Below, one piece after another: positions 35,477-46,439 of a DNA stretch of 64,000 bases. The notes below the pieces were generated by a model. That model saw only the letters and a program-made list of their open reading frames with translations. It did not search any database and had not been told where the DNA came from. The position numbers and the translations under genes are program-made. The first letter of the stretch is position 1. Each line of letters begins with the position of its first letter. This DNA is from Macrotrachela quadricornifera (Eukaryota > Rotifera > Eurotatoria > Philodinida > Philodinidae): positions 2,740,806 to 2,804,805 of the forward strand of contig JAJEKB010021880.1 in NCBI GenBank assembly GCA_022393335.1. Reading direction: 5' to 3'.

Positions 35477-35803
35477 TAGGACATCTATAGACTAGAACAA
35501 TCTTTAAAGACTTCGTGCTCACGTTAATAGCTGACTGAGACAATCAGTATTCACTGAGTTCTTTCTCTGCAATCTTCAACTTTCGATCATGTTAAATTGT
35601 GAGTTTTTCATGCGAAACTTTGTAGAGAAAGCAGTCAGACTGAAGCTTTTGTTTCGATAAAGTTTCAGATGAAAATCTGACAATATAACATCATTGAAAG
35701 TTGAGGATTATAGAGAAAGAGGTCAGTTGATATTGATTATATCAATCAGCTATTAACATCCGTACGAAGTCTTTGAAGATTGTTCTGGTCTCTAGATGTC
35801 CTA
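35477..35803. mobile_element. Palindromic MITE-like repeat
   Basis: 'taggacatct(a)(t/g)ag' at 35477 pairs with 'ctctagatgtccta' ending 35803. Inward matches include 'agaacaatctt(t/c)aaagacttcgt' and 'gttaatagctga'. Arms are about 150 bp with around 85% identity and the loop is short. It is non-coding. Confidence 0.7.
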
Positions 35804-35809
35804 CTCCTA

Positions 35810-37150
35810 GACAAACTATATTTTCAAAAGTTTTGAATCACTTGGACAATTTTTGCTGTTGGCGTTCTTTAGAGGTTTGATTTATTGAGCTTGTAAACCA
35901 GCTAAAATGGCAGAATTATAGACATGTTAAAATAATTTTGTATTAGCTCGTTTGAAACAGTCAAAAATGTCCGAATGTTGACGCTATTACGGATTTATAT
36001 GAGAATGCGTTGAAACGTTACATATTTTGATGATTATAACTATAAGAGAGTTTAAAAAATTTGCGACTGTTAAAACTCAAAAATTCGAATATTTTTGACT
36101 GTGTAAAATGTGTTGAAGAATGAAACATATAACGACCGTTAAAACGCATCAATTTGGCTTTTTTGACTGCTTGGGCAGCAAACGAGTCCCCTAAAAAAAA
36201 CAACTCAGTATTGGTGAGCTTCTCTCGCACGCACCCTCACTCTCACCCCTCACCCTCGCATCTTCAAGATTAATTCAAATCTCATCACAGTTAATACTTC
36301 AATCATAGTAAAATGAACCACATACATAGGAACGTGTTTTTATTACCTTTCAATATCAAAAGCAAATTTTATGAGTTGTCAGTATGTTGCCATATATTTT
36401 TATGAGCATAGCAATATCGATAAGATCCTGTGTTGCGAAAAGAACGAATATTTATTTTCTTTTTCGTTTTTCAATCTCATGTAAATGTTTTGAATACTAT
36501 GAAGTTTTCACAGAAATTACATACTCCATTCGGAATTATAGAAATTAATAGCCTTATTTTGCTATTCAGGCAATCCAAGTACTGTATTCTCTGAATTTAG
36601 ACGAAATTTCTTCGATGGAAAAACTCAATGACGAAAAACAAAGATAAGAGAGATAGACGAGTCACGGAACGATCGTCGGTCGCCTTCACCCAACCTCAAT
36701 TTCTCATCATCAATAATAAAAAGATTGATTTTGATTATGTCAGGTTATTTCGAACAGGTACTGCGTCAAAGTCGTCCGAAGAATCATCTAGGAAGGACGA
36801 AATCATGATAATGGCCGCCCGACTCACCCTCACCCTCACCCTCACCCAAGAATATCTGCTGTTTACGATGGTATAAGTTCTGAGTTAAAGTTGAGATTTT
36901 TTGACTTTTCAGTTTAATTCGAACTTATTTTATCAATTATGCAGAAAAATGAAACCACCTGATAAGGCTTTGAAATAAGCAGAAACCGATCGTAATGTTC
37001 TATTCTTTCAAACACATTTATACTTTCTCCAGTTATTTTGTGTTATGATTTTCACCTAGAGTAAAACAAGAAGCATGATAGTGTCAGACCTTTTTTATTT
37101 AAAAGTTGTCAAAAATCATACGAAGAAGAGAATTGGAATTCCCATGTCAG
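35810..37150. other. Non-coding stretch with C-rich hexamer tracts
   Basis: No gene recognised. Tracts of (CCCTCA)n occur at 36231-36258 (degenerate) and 36822-36847 (four clean units). The 82-codon frame at 36628-36876 ends in the translated repeat ('TLTLTLTQ') and is not called. Confidence 0.5.
36822..36847 (-). repeat. (TGAGGG)n interstitial hexamer tract
   Basis: 'ctcaccctcaccctcaccct' extends to 36847. The reverse strand is (GGGTGA)n, one substitution from the TGTGGG bdelloid telomere unit. It is too short to claim telomeric origin. Confidence 0.7.
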
Positions 37151-37152
37151 TT

Positions 37153-38637
37153 TTATGAGAGAATATTTACAATTTCTAAATAGCATTTGTGTAGCATACT
37201 ACCACTTCTTGAAGTAGATGCTGTTTTACTTTTGAACTGTTCAAGGATTTCAAAATTTCTTTCTAACAAATTGAAGTTTTTATTTATTTTTCGTATTTCT
37301 TTGACTTGTTGTTGCAGTGTTTCTAATACAGATAAAATTGAAAGTTCCAACTGCTGCTTTTTGTCGTACAATCCAACCTTTTTTTCAACTAAAGCGCTAT
37401 GCTCTTGTTCAGCAGTACCATAGCGCGCTATTGATTCACCGTCTGGAACTACTAATTCTGTTTTGATATATTTTGGGCGATACAGAATTCTTGATTCATA
37501 TTCATCACGGGAAACGTCGCCAGATCCGTGTAAGTTTTCAGTGCGGTTCTCGTGTGTGCAATGTGATCGTGATGTGGTTTCAACAGTGAGTGGTAACTCT
37601 TGCGAGCCTCTACTGTCACGCATCATCGAATGGCCATTACCATTGCAGCTCAAATTGTCTGCTTTTGACTCCCTTTTATACTTGGCTTTCTTTTTTGGCG
37701 TCACATACATAGCTTCCCAAGCAATTGCATGAATTTGATGATAGAAATCTCGATTAGTATTCCTGCTCATTTCTACTTTTGTGCGCGAGATTCCGTCGTC
37801 AGTCGTTTGAATACTGCCTGTGGCGATAGCTAGTTCCAACAAATTTTCTATTGTTGCCTTGATACAGTTTTGAAGAAGACCTAATTTTATGGGACTCACT
37901 AGAAACGACTCAGTTTTAACACTTGGAGAGTGTTGGATCTGCAATAAAAGCATTCTAATTGACTCCACGGCTTCTTTGAAATCGTCGTGTAGTTGCTGTG
38001 TCACTTTTCTTTGCCGATTCCACCGAAAAACATTGTTTTGAAAATAAAGAATTTTGTCAGAACTTATTTGGAGTTCAGTGTATAGCAGTCGTGGATTGAG
38101 ATTGACACTTGATGAGTCGCAGTTGGTCAGAACTGCAATACATGCACTGAATAAAGCATTGCCCCATACTTGACGCAGTAAATGTAAGAAGTTCTTAAAC
38201 GCAACACCTACTCGATCGATAGACCCATTAATAACGACAATAATTCCATTCAAATATGGAACACTGCGTAATGCTTCTTCAATGTGATTCAAGTTGTTTC
38301 CATCAAATTCAATACCAGCAGTATCATTGAATCCTGGTGTGTCAATAATTTCGCAACGAATACTGGCATTTTTGAAGGAATAGGTGCGACATGTCATCGT
38401 TTGTGATACTGTCATATCATTAATATCTCGTTCATTTGACTGTGAGGTGATGAATGATTTATCAAGTCGATCAATCCAATACTTACACGGAATGGCTAAT
38501 CTTATTTGTGTATTTTCACAGAAAACTTCATTGGGATTCAAGGTACCGTTAAAATAATTATGCAACACATTGATCAGAGTGGATTTACCAGCACCTGCTT
38601 CACCAAGTAAAATGAAACGTTTGACTTCATTGGACAT
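37153..38637 (-). CDS. P-loop GTPase, paralogue A of a divergent pair (494 aa)
   Basis: From ATG 38637 the protein begins 'MSNEVKRFILLGEAGAGKST': G1/P-loop at residues 12-20, G3 'DTPGFND' at 99-105 and a G4-like 'TNCD' at 171-174. The frame stays open to 38757, but those 40 residues are not conserved in the neighbour, so I prefer the inner start. The second half is polar (residues about 340-420), then a coiled-coil-like stretch ('LELSILSVLETLQQQVKEI'). Layout is like AIG1/IAN or other large TRAFAC-type GTPases, but the exact family is uncertain. It is single-exon and head-to-head with a paralogue at 39087-40589; motif spacing is identical in the two. Confidence 0.8.
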   Translation of the reverse strand: MSNEVKRFILLGEAGAGKSTLINVLHNYFNGTLNPNEVFCENTQIRLAIPCKYWIDRLDKSFITSQSNERDINDMTVSQTMTCRTYSFKNASIRCEIIDTPGFNDTAGIEFDGNNLNHIEEALRSVPYLNGIIVVINGSIDRVGVAFKNFLHLLRQVWGNALFSACIAVLTNCDSSSVNLNPRLLYTELQISSDKILYFQNNVFRWNRQRKVTQQLHDDFKEAVESIRMLLLQIQHSPSVKTESFLVSPIKLGLLQNCIKATIENLLELAIATGSIQTTDDGISRTKVEMSRNTNRDFYHQIHAIAWEAMYVTPKKKAKYKRESKADNLSCNGNGHSMMRDSRGSQELPLTVETTSRSHCTHENRTENLHGSGDVSRDEYESRILYRPKYIKTELVVPDGESIARYGTAEQEHSALVEKKVGLYDKKQQLELSILSVLETLQQQVKEIRKINKNFNLLERNFEILEQFKSKTASTSRSGSMLHKCYLEIVNILS

Positions 38638-39086
38638 GTTTGGAGCACAATAGATTCGGTATCTATTTCCTAACAGTATTTGAAATGCTTGATGCGAGCA
38701 GTTAAATATTCCGTGTCTCCGATTTCTTTGAGAATAAATACCACCCTTTTTTATCAAACAATCGATAAGAAATTGCCAAGTAAAATATTTCCAACATCAG
38801 TAGGAAAGGAGGAAAAAAGGAAAGAAGATAAGGTTTTTTCTACTTGTAGTCATCTTATTCAAGCTAATCTTACGTTTTTATTATTATTTTTTTGCTCTGA
38901 ATTATTCATCTTGAGTCATAAAAAACATCAGAAAAAATTTGGCAACACATACCTTATATTATCAGCATACTTGGCCCAGTAACTTCAAATTTTGTTGGGG
39001 TTTTTTCCAAATTATCGAATATATATATATAACATCTTCAAAAGAAAGAAGAGAAATCAAGTCGACTGCAATTTACGGTATCAAAA
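38638..39086. promoter_or_regulatory. Shared divergent intergenic region of the GTPase pair
   Basis: These 449 bp separate the two ATGs. On the plus strand 'atatatatatataac' (about 39020-39033) lies about 55-65 bp upstream of the ATG at 39087 and is a plausible TATA element. A shared bidirectional promoter is inference. Confidence 0.4.
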
Positions 39087-40592
39087 ATGGCTGCGACAGA
39101 CATTGTTATACTAGTTATTGGTGAATCTGGTGCTGGCAAATCTACCTTCTTAAATTACATTGCTACATATCTAAACAATGGATTATTTGACGAACAAAAT
39201 CTTTTTTCAAAATTTAAAATTGTCATACCAAATCATTTATTTCCTCATATCAATTTCAACGCGACCAGTAGAGTAGGTCAACATAGTGAGACTAATATTA
39301 ATGCAACAAGTATTAGCCAAACGCAAAAATGCACACCATATAATTTTGTTTGGAATGGTAGTATTCATGTTCAAATGATTGATACTCCTGGTTTTAATGA
39401 TACCGACATGACCAAGGACGACAAGAATATTCAAGCAATCCTTGAAGCAGCAGAGAAAGCTCCATTCATTACGGCAATTTTGGTAATGCTTAATGGCACG
39501 ATCTCACGGCTATCTACTTCGCTCAAATCTACATTAAATCAGTTACGTAGCTCTTTACCGAACAGTGTTTTCAACAATTTGTTCTTCTTATTTACTAATT
39601 GTACCGAAGATTCCTTCAATTTTGACCTCAAATTGATTCAAGAGTACGCTCTGGATGATTCACGGCAATTTTTAATGCAGAATTCTTTATTCGCCAGGAA
39701 GGGAGTAACACTGGAAGCAATTTTGAATGATACCAAATTAGTTAAAAAAATGGCTCAAAACTGGGTAGAATCTCAAGAAACTATGACTCGTTTTATGCAA
39801 AAGGTATGCCAAACAGCAGCAACATCAACAAGGGTGTTTAAAGATATGCGAGAGAAACGAAACCGGTTACTCGTACATAAAGAAAATTTAATCATTCAAC
39901 AAAAAGCACTATTAGATAAAATGTTTCAATTGGAAATAGAGAAAGAGAGACTGGTGAGGGCTGCCGACGAACAAACGAAGAATATGGAATACACACAACC
40001 AAAAATCATTGAAGTTACTGAAATTGAGACAAGAAACTATAAAAGTACTTTATGCTCTCGCCATCGTTATACGCGAGTTTGTCACGAAAACTGTCAGTTA
40101 ACTTTTGAACCCGACAATAACTTTGCCCATTTCCAAAGCTGCTGGTGCGCTGACGATAGCAAAACAAATTGTAAAGTATGCGGTTGTAGTCTTGGAAATC
40201 ATTTGCATGCGTACGAGATACCAGTTACGAAAAAGAAATCAATTGATGAAATCATACAAGTTAAGAAAGCTGCATTCGATCGTGCAACTAAAGCGATTGG
40301 AGTGAGTGCAAATAAGATCCACCAACTTGAATTCTCAATATCTTCTGCTCAAAACGAATTAAACGAAGTGAAAAACAATCTGTTGTCAACTATTCGGGAT
40401 CTACAGCAAATATGTTCCCATTTCAATTTTCCTGAAGAAATGAAAGGAACAGTTGAAAAGCTGCGTAAAGAGGCTGTGCAAGAAACGAATAGCAAAGCGA
40501 AACAGGAATACAATGCAACAGCTAGTGCCATCGAAAATCTCATTGAACAACTTCGACCAGTAGGAAAGAGGTTAAGCAACCGCTCTACATGA
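39087..40592 (+). CDS. P-loop GTPase with Cys/His cluster, paralogue B (501 aa)
   Basis: The start at 39087 has good context (aaaATGG). G1 'GESGAGKST' spans residues 12-20, G3 'DTPGFND' 99-105 and G4-like 'TNCT' 170-173. A long coiled-coil (about 255-300) leads to a Cys/His-rich segment at 323-374 (C323, H326, C332, H333, C336, H348, C352, C354, C362, C365, C367, H372, H374) that could bind zinc. A second coiled-coil (about 385-495) closes the protein. The G domain aligns with the divergent neighbour at 37153-38637, but that neighbour lacks the Cys/His cluster. GTPase activity follows from the motifs; the cellular role is unknown. No introns. Confidence 0.85.
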   Translation: MAATDIVILVIGESGAGKSTFLNYIATYLNNGLFDEQNLFSKFKIVIPNHLFPHINFNATSRVGQHSETNINATSISQTQKCTPYNFVWNGSIHVQMIDTPGFNDTDMTKDDKNIQAILEAAEKAPFITAILVMLNGTISRLSTSLKSTLNQLRSSLPNSVFNNLFFLFTNCTEDSFNFDLKLIQEYALDDSRQFLMQNSLFARKGVTLEAILNDTKLVKKMAQNWVESQETMTRFMQKVCQTAATSTRVFKDMREKRNRLLVHKENLIIQQKALLDKMFQLEIEKERLVRAADEQTKNMEYTQPKIIEVTEIETRNYKSTLCSRHRYTRVCHENCQLTFEPDNNFAHFQSCWCADDSKTNCKVCGCSLGNHLHAYEIPVTKKKSIDEIIQVKKAAFDRATKAIGVSANKIHQLEFSISSAQNELNEVKNNLLSTIRDLQQICSHFNFPEEMKGTVEKLRKEAVQETNSKAKQEYNATASAIENLIEQLRPVGKRLSNRST

Positions 40593-40599
40593 CAAAAAA

Positions 40600-41080
40600 A
40601 ACTAGAAAAAACTTTCTTGTATAGGCATCTTTTGAAAATACAGTAAATACCGAATCTTTACCATCGTTTCAAATGAGTATTATGTTATTTGCTGAATAGC
40701 ACTTTTGCCGACAGAGATTTCATCAACGCAGTATCTCTTTGAAAATGAAGTATTTTCTTCCTCTTATTTATCTCACTGTCAGGAGATTACCTCAATAGTG
40801 TTTTCTAATTAATTCGGTTTCTTTGTTGACGACGGACGAATTTGAGACCGCCATTGAATGAAATTGCATCTTCTTCATCGGAAAGTATTTCATGAAAAGG
40901 TTTCCAATCTCCCTAGACCACTGAGCACCCTTCAATTCTCCCACCCGGACTGATAAGATTGGCTCTCATCCTCATATTTGGAGTGTCCTTCGTACCAAGA
41001 AAATACTTTCAACGAAAAACAGGCTGAAACGATTTCAGTGGTCGTGAACAATGTGCGAAGTTGGAATGTCTGTATCTTAT
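40600..41080. other. Non-coding stretch
   Basis: 3' flank of the GTPase gene with no feature recognised. Confidence 0.4.
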
Positions 41081-41082
41081 AC

Positions 41083-41168
41083 ACTAAAACCCCTCTATAG
41101 TGAACAGCGATGGGATCCATCAAAAAGTGTTCACTAAAAAGAGTGTTCATTACGTAGAGGTTTTTCAT
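41083..41168. mobile_element. pogo/Tigger-type terminal sequence
   Basis: 'aacccctctatagtgaacag', then 'gtgttcacta' and 'agtgttcattacgtagagg', has the CCTCTATAGTGAAC composition of pogo/Tigger ends and an internal repeat. It lies about 260 bp from the transposase relic at 41426. The opposite end was not found. Confidence 0.5.
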
Positions 41169-41425
41169 TGACTGAAGTCTTCCATGTATACAGTACATAG
41201 TTAATACTTCAGGTTCATAACCACTCATATCTTGTGTTATATGTTCCAAAATAAAAAAAATGCATTTCTTTCAACTAGTGCACATCAATTCAGGTTTTAT
41301 GAAACAAAAAAGTATTTCTCTCATGGATTACACATAAATATTTATTTTTTACGAAAAAAAGCATCGATCGTTGTCTGTTTGACTCCTTTCGACTCGATAA
41401 AGACTTGTATGACGTACAAATCCAA

Positions 41426-42283
41426 CTAAAAAGTAACAGGAAGTGGTTGCGGTTGTTGAGTAGGAGCTAGAAGGTGTAGCCGTCTGATCATCTCTATTGT
41501 CTCGATGAGTTTGGGTGGTGTTTTAGTAGGCCTGTTGTCATCTTCATCATCATTATTGTTGTTTTTCGTGCTACTATTTTCTTGATGAACGATAATCGCA
41601 TTGTCGTCAGAGTCATCGCACTTGTTGAAAACTGGAGTTTCTGCATCCACTTCAATGAACTCACTGATTGAAAGCGTTTGCCCACCAATATTGATATGAG
41701 TAAGAAGTTTGTGTAGATTTTGCAAAGCTGTCGAGACATCATCAGTAGTCATTTCTTCGTTAGAATCGTTGCCTCTATTAATTGAAGTACTAATGCTCGT
41801 GGTGCTGCATCAATGAACAAAACTTGTCATCCCGAACGTTTTGCAAATCATCGCTTGAGTGACTGTTCGCTAAGGACTTTTCGCACAATGCACCGTGTCA
41901 AGAGCTGTAATACTAATGTTGTCGAATGAGCTGGTAAGAGCGCAACGAGATATCACGTGTTTTACAAGATGCTAACCTAAATAAATGCACAGAGTTATCT
42001 AACAAAAAAAAAGAAAACGAGAACACTCACGATAATGACACTTGAAATTCTTGATAATACCTTGATCGAGTGGTTGTAACTCAGCTGTCAAATTGGCAGG
42101 AACGAACTTGAGAGATATATTAGAATATTCATTAACGGTATTGTGACATGGCATGTGGTTGATAAACGATAAAGGACCCTGCCGCTTTTCATGACCTACT
42201 TTGAACCAAGATGCCATATATATGGTTTTGTACAGCTCGTTGAGGCGCATCGAATGGTATATAAGAAAACTAGTTTTCATCAT
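41426..42283 (-). pseudogene. pogo/Tigger-like (DDE_1) transposase relic
   Basis: Reading right to left, 'ASWFKVGHEKRQGP' leads to 'FINHMPCHN', then 'LKFVPANLTAELQPLDQGI' and 'IKNFKCHYRE'. The 'FLPxNTTxxLQPLDQG' core of Tigger/jerky transposases is clear. The expected second catalytic motif 'DNxPxH' reads 'NHMPCH', so the Asp is lost. After 41999 the reading continues with stops and frame changes ('ISITALDTVHCAKS', 'VTQAMICKTFG') to an acidic C-terminal tail with 'IETIEMIRRLHLL' (41752-41426). It is inactive. The part before 'KRQGP' lies inside the left arm of the adjoining palindrome, so the gene is cut by that rearrangement. Confidence 0.8.
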
Positions 42284-43757
42284 ACTTTAATGTCTTGAAG
42301 GTCCTAACGGTGATTATATCGCTTAATGGATATTATGTGGTACCCATAGACATTGTGATCTTTAGTATGTCTGAAATAAACTTATATAATTTTTTCCTTA
42401 AAACTCTTTTTAATAGAGTTCTAGATGCTCTTGAATTTTCTATATTTGCTAGTATTCATTGTTGCTGTCTTTTTGCATAAAAATGGTCACTTTCCATAGA
42501 CCTATGTTATTTATTGACTATAAAGCACTCTCCCTCCCCCCCCCCCCCCCCCCCCCCCCCCCATTGCCAACTTTGTGCCGCACAACAAACTGGTACCAAC
42601 GTGAAACTTTCTCAAAAATTGCATATGATCAAGTTCTGTGTATCTCATAAATAACTTCTTTGATTACAGCACGGCCCGTTGCCATATTGCCAATTTACGT
42701 CGTATAAAGGCCTGTTTTCCTATCTAAAGGGATCAATATATTGATCATTCTATTAATAATATAAAACGTTTTTTCAGAAAATTTTTTCATATTGAGAATC
42801 AGCATTAGATCTTTGACAAATTAATACAGAAAACACCTTTGAAAATGGAAAAAAAAAATTTTCCCTTCTGGATTCCTGAAGGGGATGTGGGGATGAAATT
42901 ATAGCAAGAAAGTTTGTATTTTTATTAATCCGTTTAGAAATTTTCATGCCGACTATCCAGGTTTCATTTGTGTATGAAACTGTGTAAAAATATACGGATA
43001 TCCCATGTTTATTCGAAAAATGGATTTTTTCCTTCTGTCTGTACCCCCTTCAGGAATCCAGAAGGGAAAATTTTTTTTTTCCATTTTCAAAGGTGTTTTC
43101 TGTATTAATTTGTCAAAGATCTAATGCTGATTCTCAATATGAAAAAATTTTCTGAAAAAACGTTTTATATTATTAATAGAATGATCAATATATTGATCCC
43201 TTTAGATAGGAAAACAGGCCTTTATACGACGTAAATTGGCAATATGGCAACGGGCCGTGCTGTAATCAAAGAAGTTATTTATGAGATACACAGAACTTGA
43301 TCATATGCAATTTTTGAGAAAGTTTCACGTTGGTACCAGTTTGTTGTGCGGCACAAAGTTGGCAATGGGGGGGGGGGGGGGGGGGGGGGGGGGAGGGAGA
43401 GTGCTTTATAGTCAATAAATAACATAGGTCTATGGAAAGTGACCATTTTTATGCAAAAAGACAGCAACAATGAATACTAGCAAATATAGAAAATTCAAGA
43501 GCATCTAGAACTCTATTAAAAAGAGTTTTAAGGAAAAAATTATATAAGTTTATTTCAGACATACTAAAGATCACAATGTCTATGGGTACCACATAATATC
43601 CATTAAGCGATATAATCACCGTTAGGACCTTCAAGACATTAAAGTATGATGAAAACTAGTTTTCTTATATACCATTCGATGCGCCTCAACGAGCTGTACA
43701 AAACCATATATATGGCATCTTGGTTCAAAGTAGGTCATGAAAAGCGGCAGGGTCCTG
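42173..43757. repeat. 1.58-kb near-perfect palindrome (711-bp arms, ~162-bp loop)
   Basis: Arms 42173-42883 and 43046-43757 are almost identical in inverted orientation. The only difference I found near the outer end is a 4-versus-5 A/T run. Each arm carries a long C/G homopolymer (about 42535-42562 and 43368-43393). The outer end of each arm includes the same piece of Tigger transposase, so an inverted duplication captured part of the neighbouring element. Hypothetical frames on the arms are mirror copies and are not genes. Confidence 0.9.
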
Positions 43758-43947
43758 TATGCAGTTTTTCAATGTACTCGAGAAAGAGTGTTGCCGCTGC
43801 CGCTATAAATATCTCTGGAATGTCATCATATCGGTACTGTTTACTGGCTAAATCATCTATTTATCCATTAGACGAGTACACATTTACTTTTCACAAGAAT
43901 ATTTCCTAGTAAATCATTCATTGAATTCGAATATCTTGGCTATTGTC

Positions 43948-45487
43948 TAGCGGCGGCGCCAGATTTCTTCGTGGGTGGGCTGGGCCCACCCAAAAGTTTA
44001 CTGATTGATGGACACTGAAAAAATGTCTTCTCGTCTTTCTTCCCAAAGAAAATTAGGCAAAAGTTGATTTTGGCGTCGACAGAAATATGAAGTGATGTTG
44101 TCTATTGACAAATTTAGGACTGAAGTGAAGAGATGATTGTTATCGTTTCAAAATGTTTTCTATTTTTTACACCAAAATCAAGCGAAAACCCCACTTCACA
44201 TCGACTTGGATGAGCTTCGAGAATCGATGTTTGTATATGATTATTCTCTCACTATCATTAACTGCCCCTGCCTTAGCTATATTCTAGACCTGTCAGCACT
44301 ACGATTACCTGAGAAATAGTTGATTTCGCTTTCAGGTATAAAAACCGAAAGAGTTTCCGATTGAAAAATTCAAGAAGCTTTCGGTTTTTCGCTCATCAAA
44401 AATACCCGCGCAAAAGTATGGTTGACCAACAATTTCTACTTCTTGGCTTTATTAAGTAGTATCATCGTTTATCTTTCAAAAGGCATTATTGGAAAACAAT
44501 TGCTGTCAATATGACCAGGATTGTTGACAAAAATACTAAAAGTCGTTGCTAAATCTGACACGAAATGGTTTCCAGCCGAGACAAGTGAAGAACAAAGTTA
44601 GACGTGTTTATAAACCATGCAAAACTCTTCTGTTTCGCAAAATATTTTAAAAGTTTTATTTTTATTTATGGAGCATTATGAAATCTGACGCTTTTACGCC
44701 ACCTTCATTAGAAAAATCAGAATATTCAAGGATTGGCGTATATCTAAGTAATCAAGATTTTGCTCTAGTGACAGAAAACATCGATTTTCCACTTCAGGCT
44801 ATCCTCTCACATGACATTCCTAATAAAACCTGTTTTTCTAAAGGATTAAGAATATAGTGAATAGCTTTTCTATCAAATAATTGATACACGTTCCATCTAA
44901 ATTCACGTATTATATGTGTCCTCAGCAAATGTAAATGTTTTTCTATGAACTTGACCATTGTACAATATAAAACATTATTTTTTTACTATCTTTATTATGT
45001 AGAAAAAAAAGAAATTATAAAATATTTAATAGAACTGCAGTACTATTCTTTTTATTACTATGAAGAGTCTCTTGCATTAGTTCAATATTTATTTAAAACA
45101 CACATTTTATTGATAGAAATGCCAAATCAGTATAACAAATTTCATTTACTGGTTTTAGTGTACGATAGTTCATTAAACTTCATGTCAGCCATATTTCTTT
45201 TATAAATAATCAGCAATATAAATGTAGTTCTGAGAGCTATTATTATTTAGATAGCGCCCACAAATACATTTGATATCATTAGATTTCATTTTAAAATGGA
45301 GTGTGTTAGAAACTTGATTTAAACGTTAGTTTAATCATAAGAAATTTTCCTATATTGCATTGGATTGTCTTTTATCTGATCAAAAAGCTGTCTTGACAAT
45401 ATTAATGATAAAAAGTTTTCAGGGTGGGCTAAATGAAGTTTCGGGTGGGCTGAGCCCACTTCCAGCCCACCCCTGGCGCCACCGCTA
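43948..45487. mobile_element. 1.5-kb hAT-like element relic
   Basis: The left end TAGCGGCGGCGCCAG is mirrored by the right end CTGGCGCCACCGCTA (one mismatch in 15). Subterminal 'gggtgggctgggcccac' and 'gggtgggctgagcccac' repeat near both ends. No intact transposase is visible. Open frames at 44137-44319 and 44945-45205 are unsupported. No clean 8-bp target duplication is seen, so the superfamily is inferred from the ends alone. Confidence 0.6.
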
Positions 45488-45584
45488 ATTATGCTATTTC
45501 ATATGAAATGTTCAACGACAATTATAATGAAACAATAGTTTTAACAATAAAAAAGTGATGTTTTTAGTAAATTAGGAATTGTTT

Positions 45585-46432
45585 TTAATGTTTGTGACGA
45601 GATGAGTTATTAGGTTTACCACCAATTGTTCCATCATGATTAAGATCCACGTGTAATAGTTTTTCTAGCTTATTGATAAAGGCACCACCCTTAGGAGGGT
45701 GAACATTCGGGGATTGTCCAATTCCACCGTACTGATTAGAATATGAACCATGATTCGAAGGAACAGAATGAATGAGAGAAGGATTGTAGTTTGTAGGAGG
45801 AGGATTGCCATATGCATTATAGCTTGGAGGAGCAGAAGGAGTTGGAGATCCGAAAGATGAAGCATAATTTGGAGGTGTCGGAAAGCCTCCTCCGTATTGA
45901 TTATACTGTGGAGGAACAGGAGGACCACCGTATGAATTGAAGTTTGGAGGAGCCGGAGGACTGCCATATGCATTATAGTTAGGAGGGTGAGTAGGTGGTC
46001 CATACGATGGATAATTTGGTGGTATTCCAGACCAATTATCCATAGGCCCATTGGGATTAAAATTCTGAGGTGTTGAATTCATAAATTGATTAGGAGAACC
46101 ACCTCCGGCATAGTTTCCACCTGGACCATACATATTCGGATATCCTTGACCATGATAATCTATTGCAAAAGGAAATGAAAATTAAAACTGATTTATACTA
46201 CATATGCGTATTCAAGAAGTCTTGCAATAGATGTTTTGAGTAAATCTTGAGTTTGACGATGAGAGAAGAAAATTTTTCCATTTTCTCATCTTTTTTCCTA
46301 ATCAAGAGCTCTACTTATATATGTTACATTAATCTCATATGAACATATTATCAGTTGCATTACAAATATTTATCTTGTAAGTTTACTAATGAGTAAAAAA
46401 CGATTAGTAATATGTAATATGATCTTACCCAT
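45585..46432 (-). CDS. Pro/Gly/Tyr-rich protein with EF-hand-like loop (192 aa)
   Basis: Exon 1 contributes only ATGG (46432-46429), followed by GTAAGATC. Exon 2 is 46159-45585 after the acceptor 'tgcaatag'. The join gives 'MDYHGQGYPNMYGPGG' in phase (193 codons with stop). Residues 10-150 are repetitive P/G/N/Y sequence with units like 'PPNYNAYGSPP', probably disordered. The C-terminus 'KLEKLLHVDLNHDGTIGG' contains a D-x-N-x-D-G-x-I loop like an EF-hand calcium-binding loop. There is no signal peptide or membrane segment. Similar layouts occur in penta-EF-hand and low-complexity proteins, but the family is uncertain. Confidence 0.75.
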
Positions 46433-46439
46433 TTATTCG

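Noticed and set aside
36628..36876. 82-codon frame ending in repeated TL residues
   Set aside because: The tail is the translated (CTCACC)n tract and the remainder has no features.
42295..43634. Pairs of identical frames including a poly-proline stretch
   Set aside because: They are mirror copies on the palindrome, and the proline run is a translated C homopolymer.
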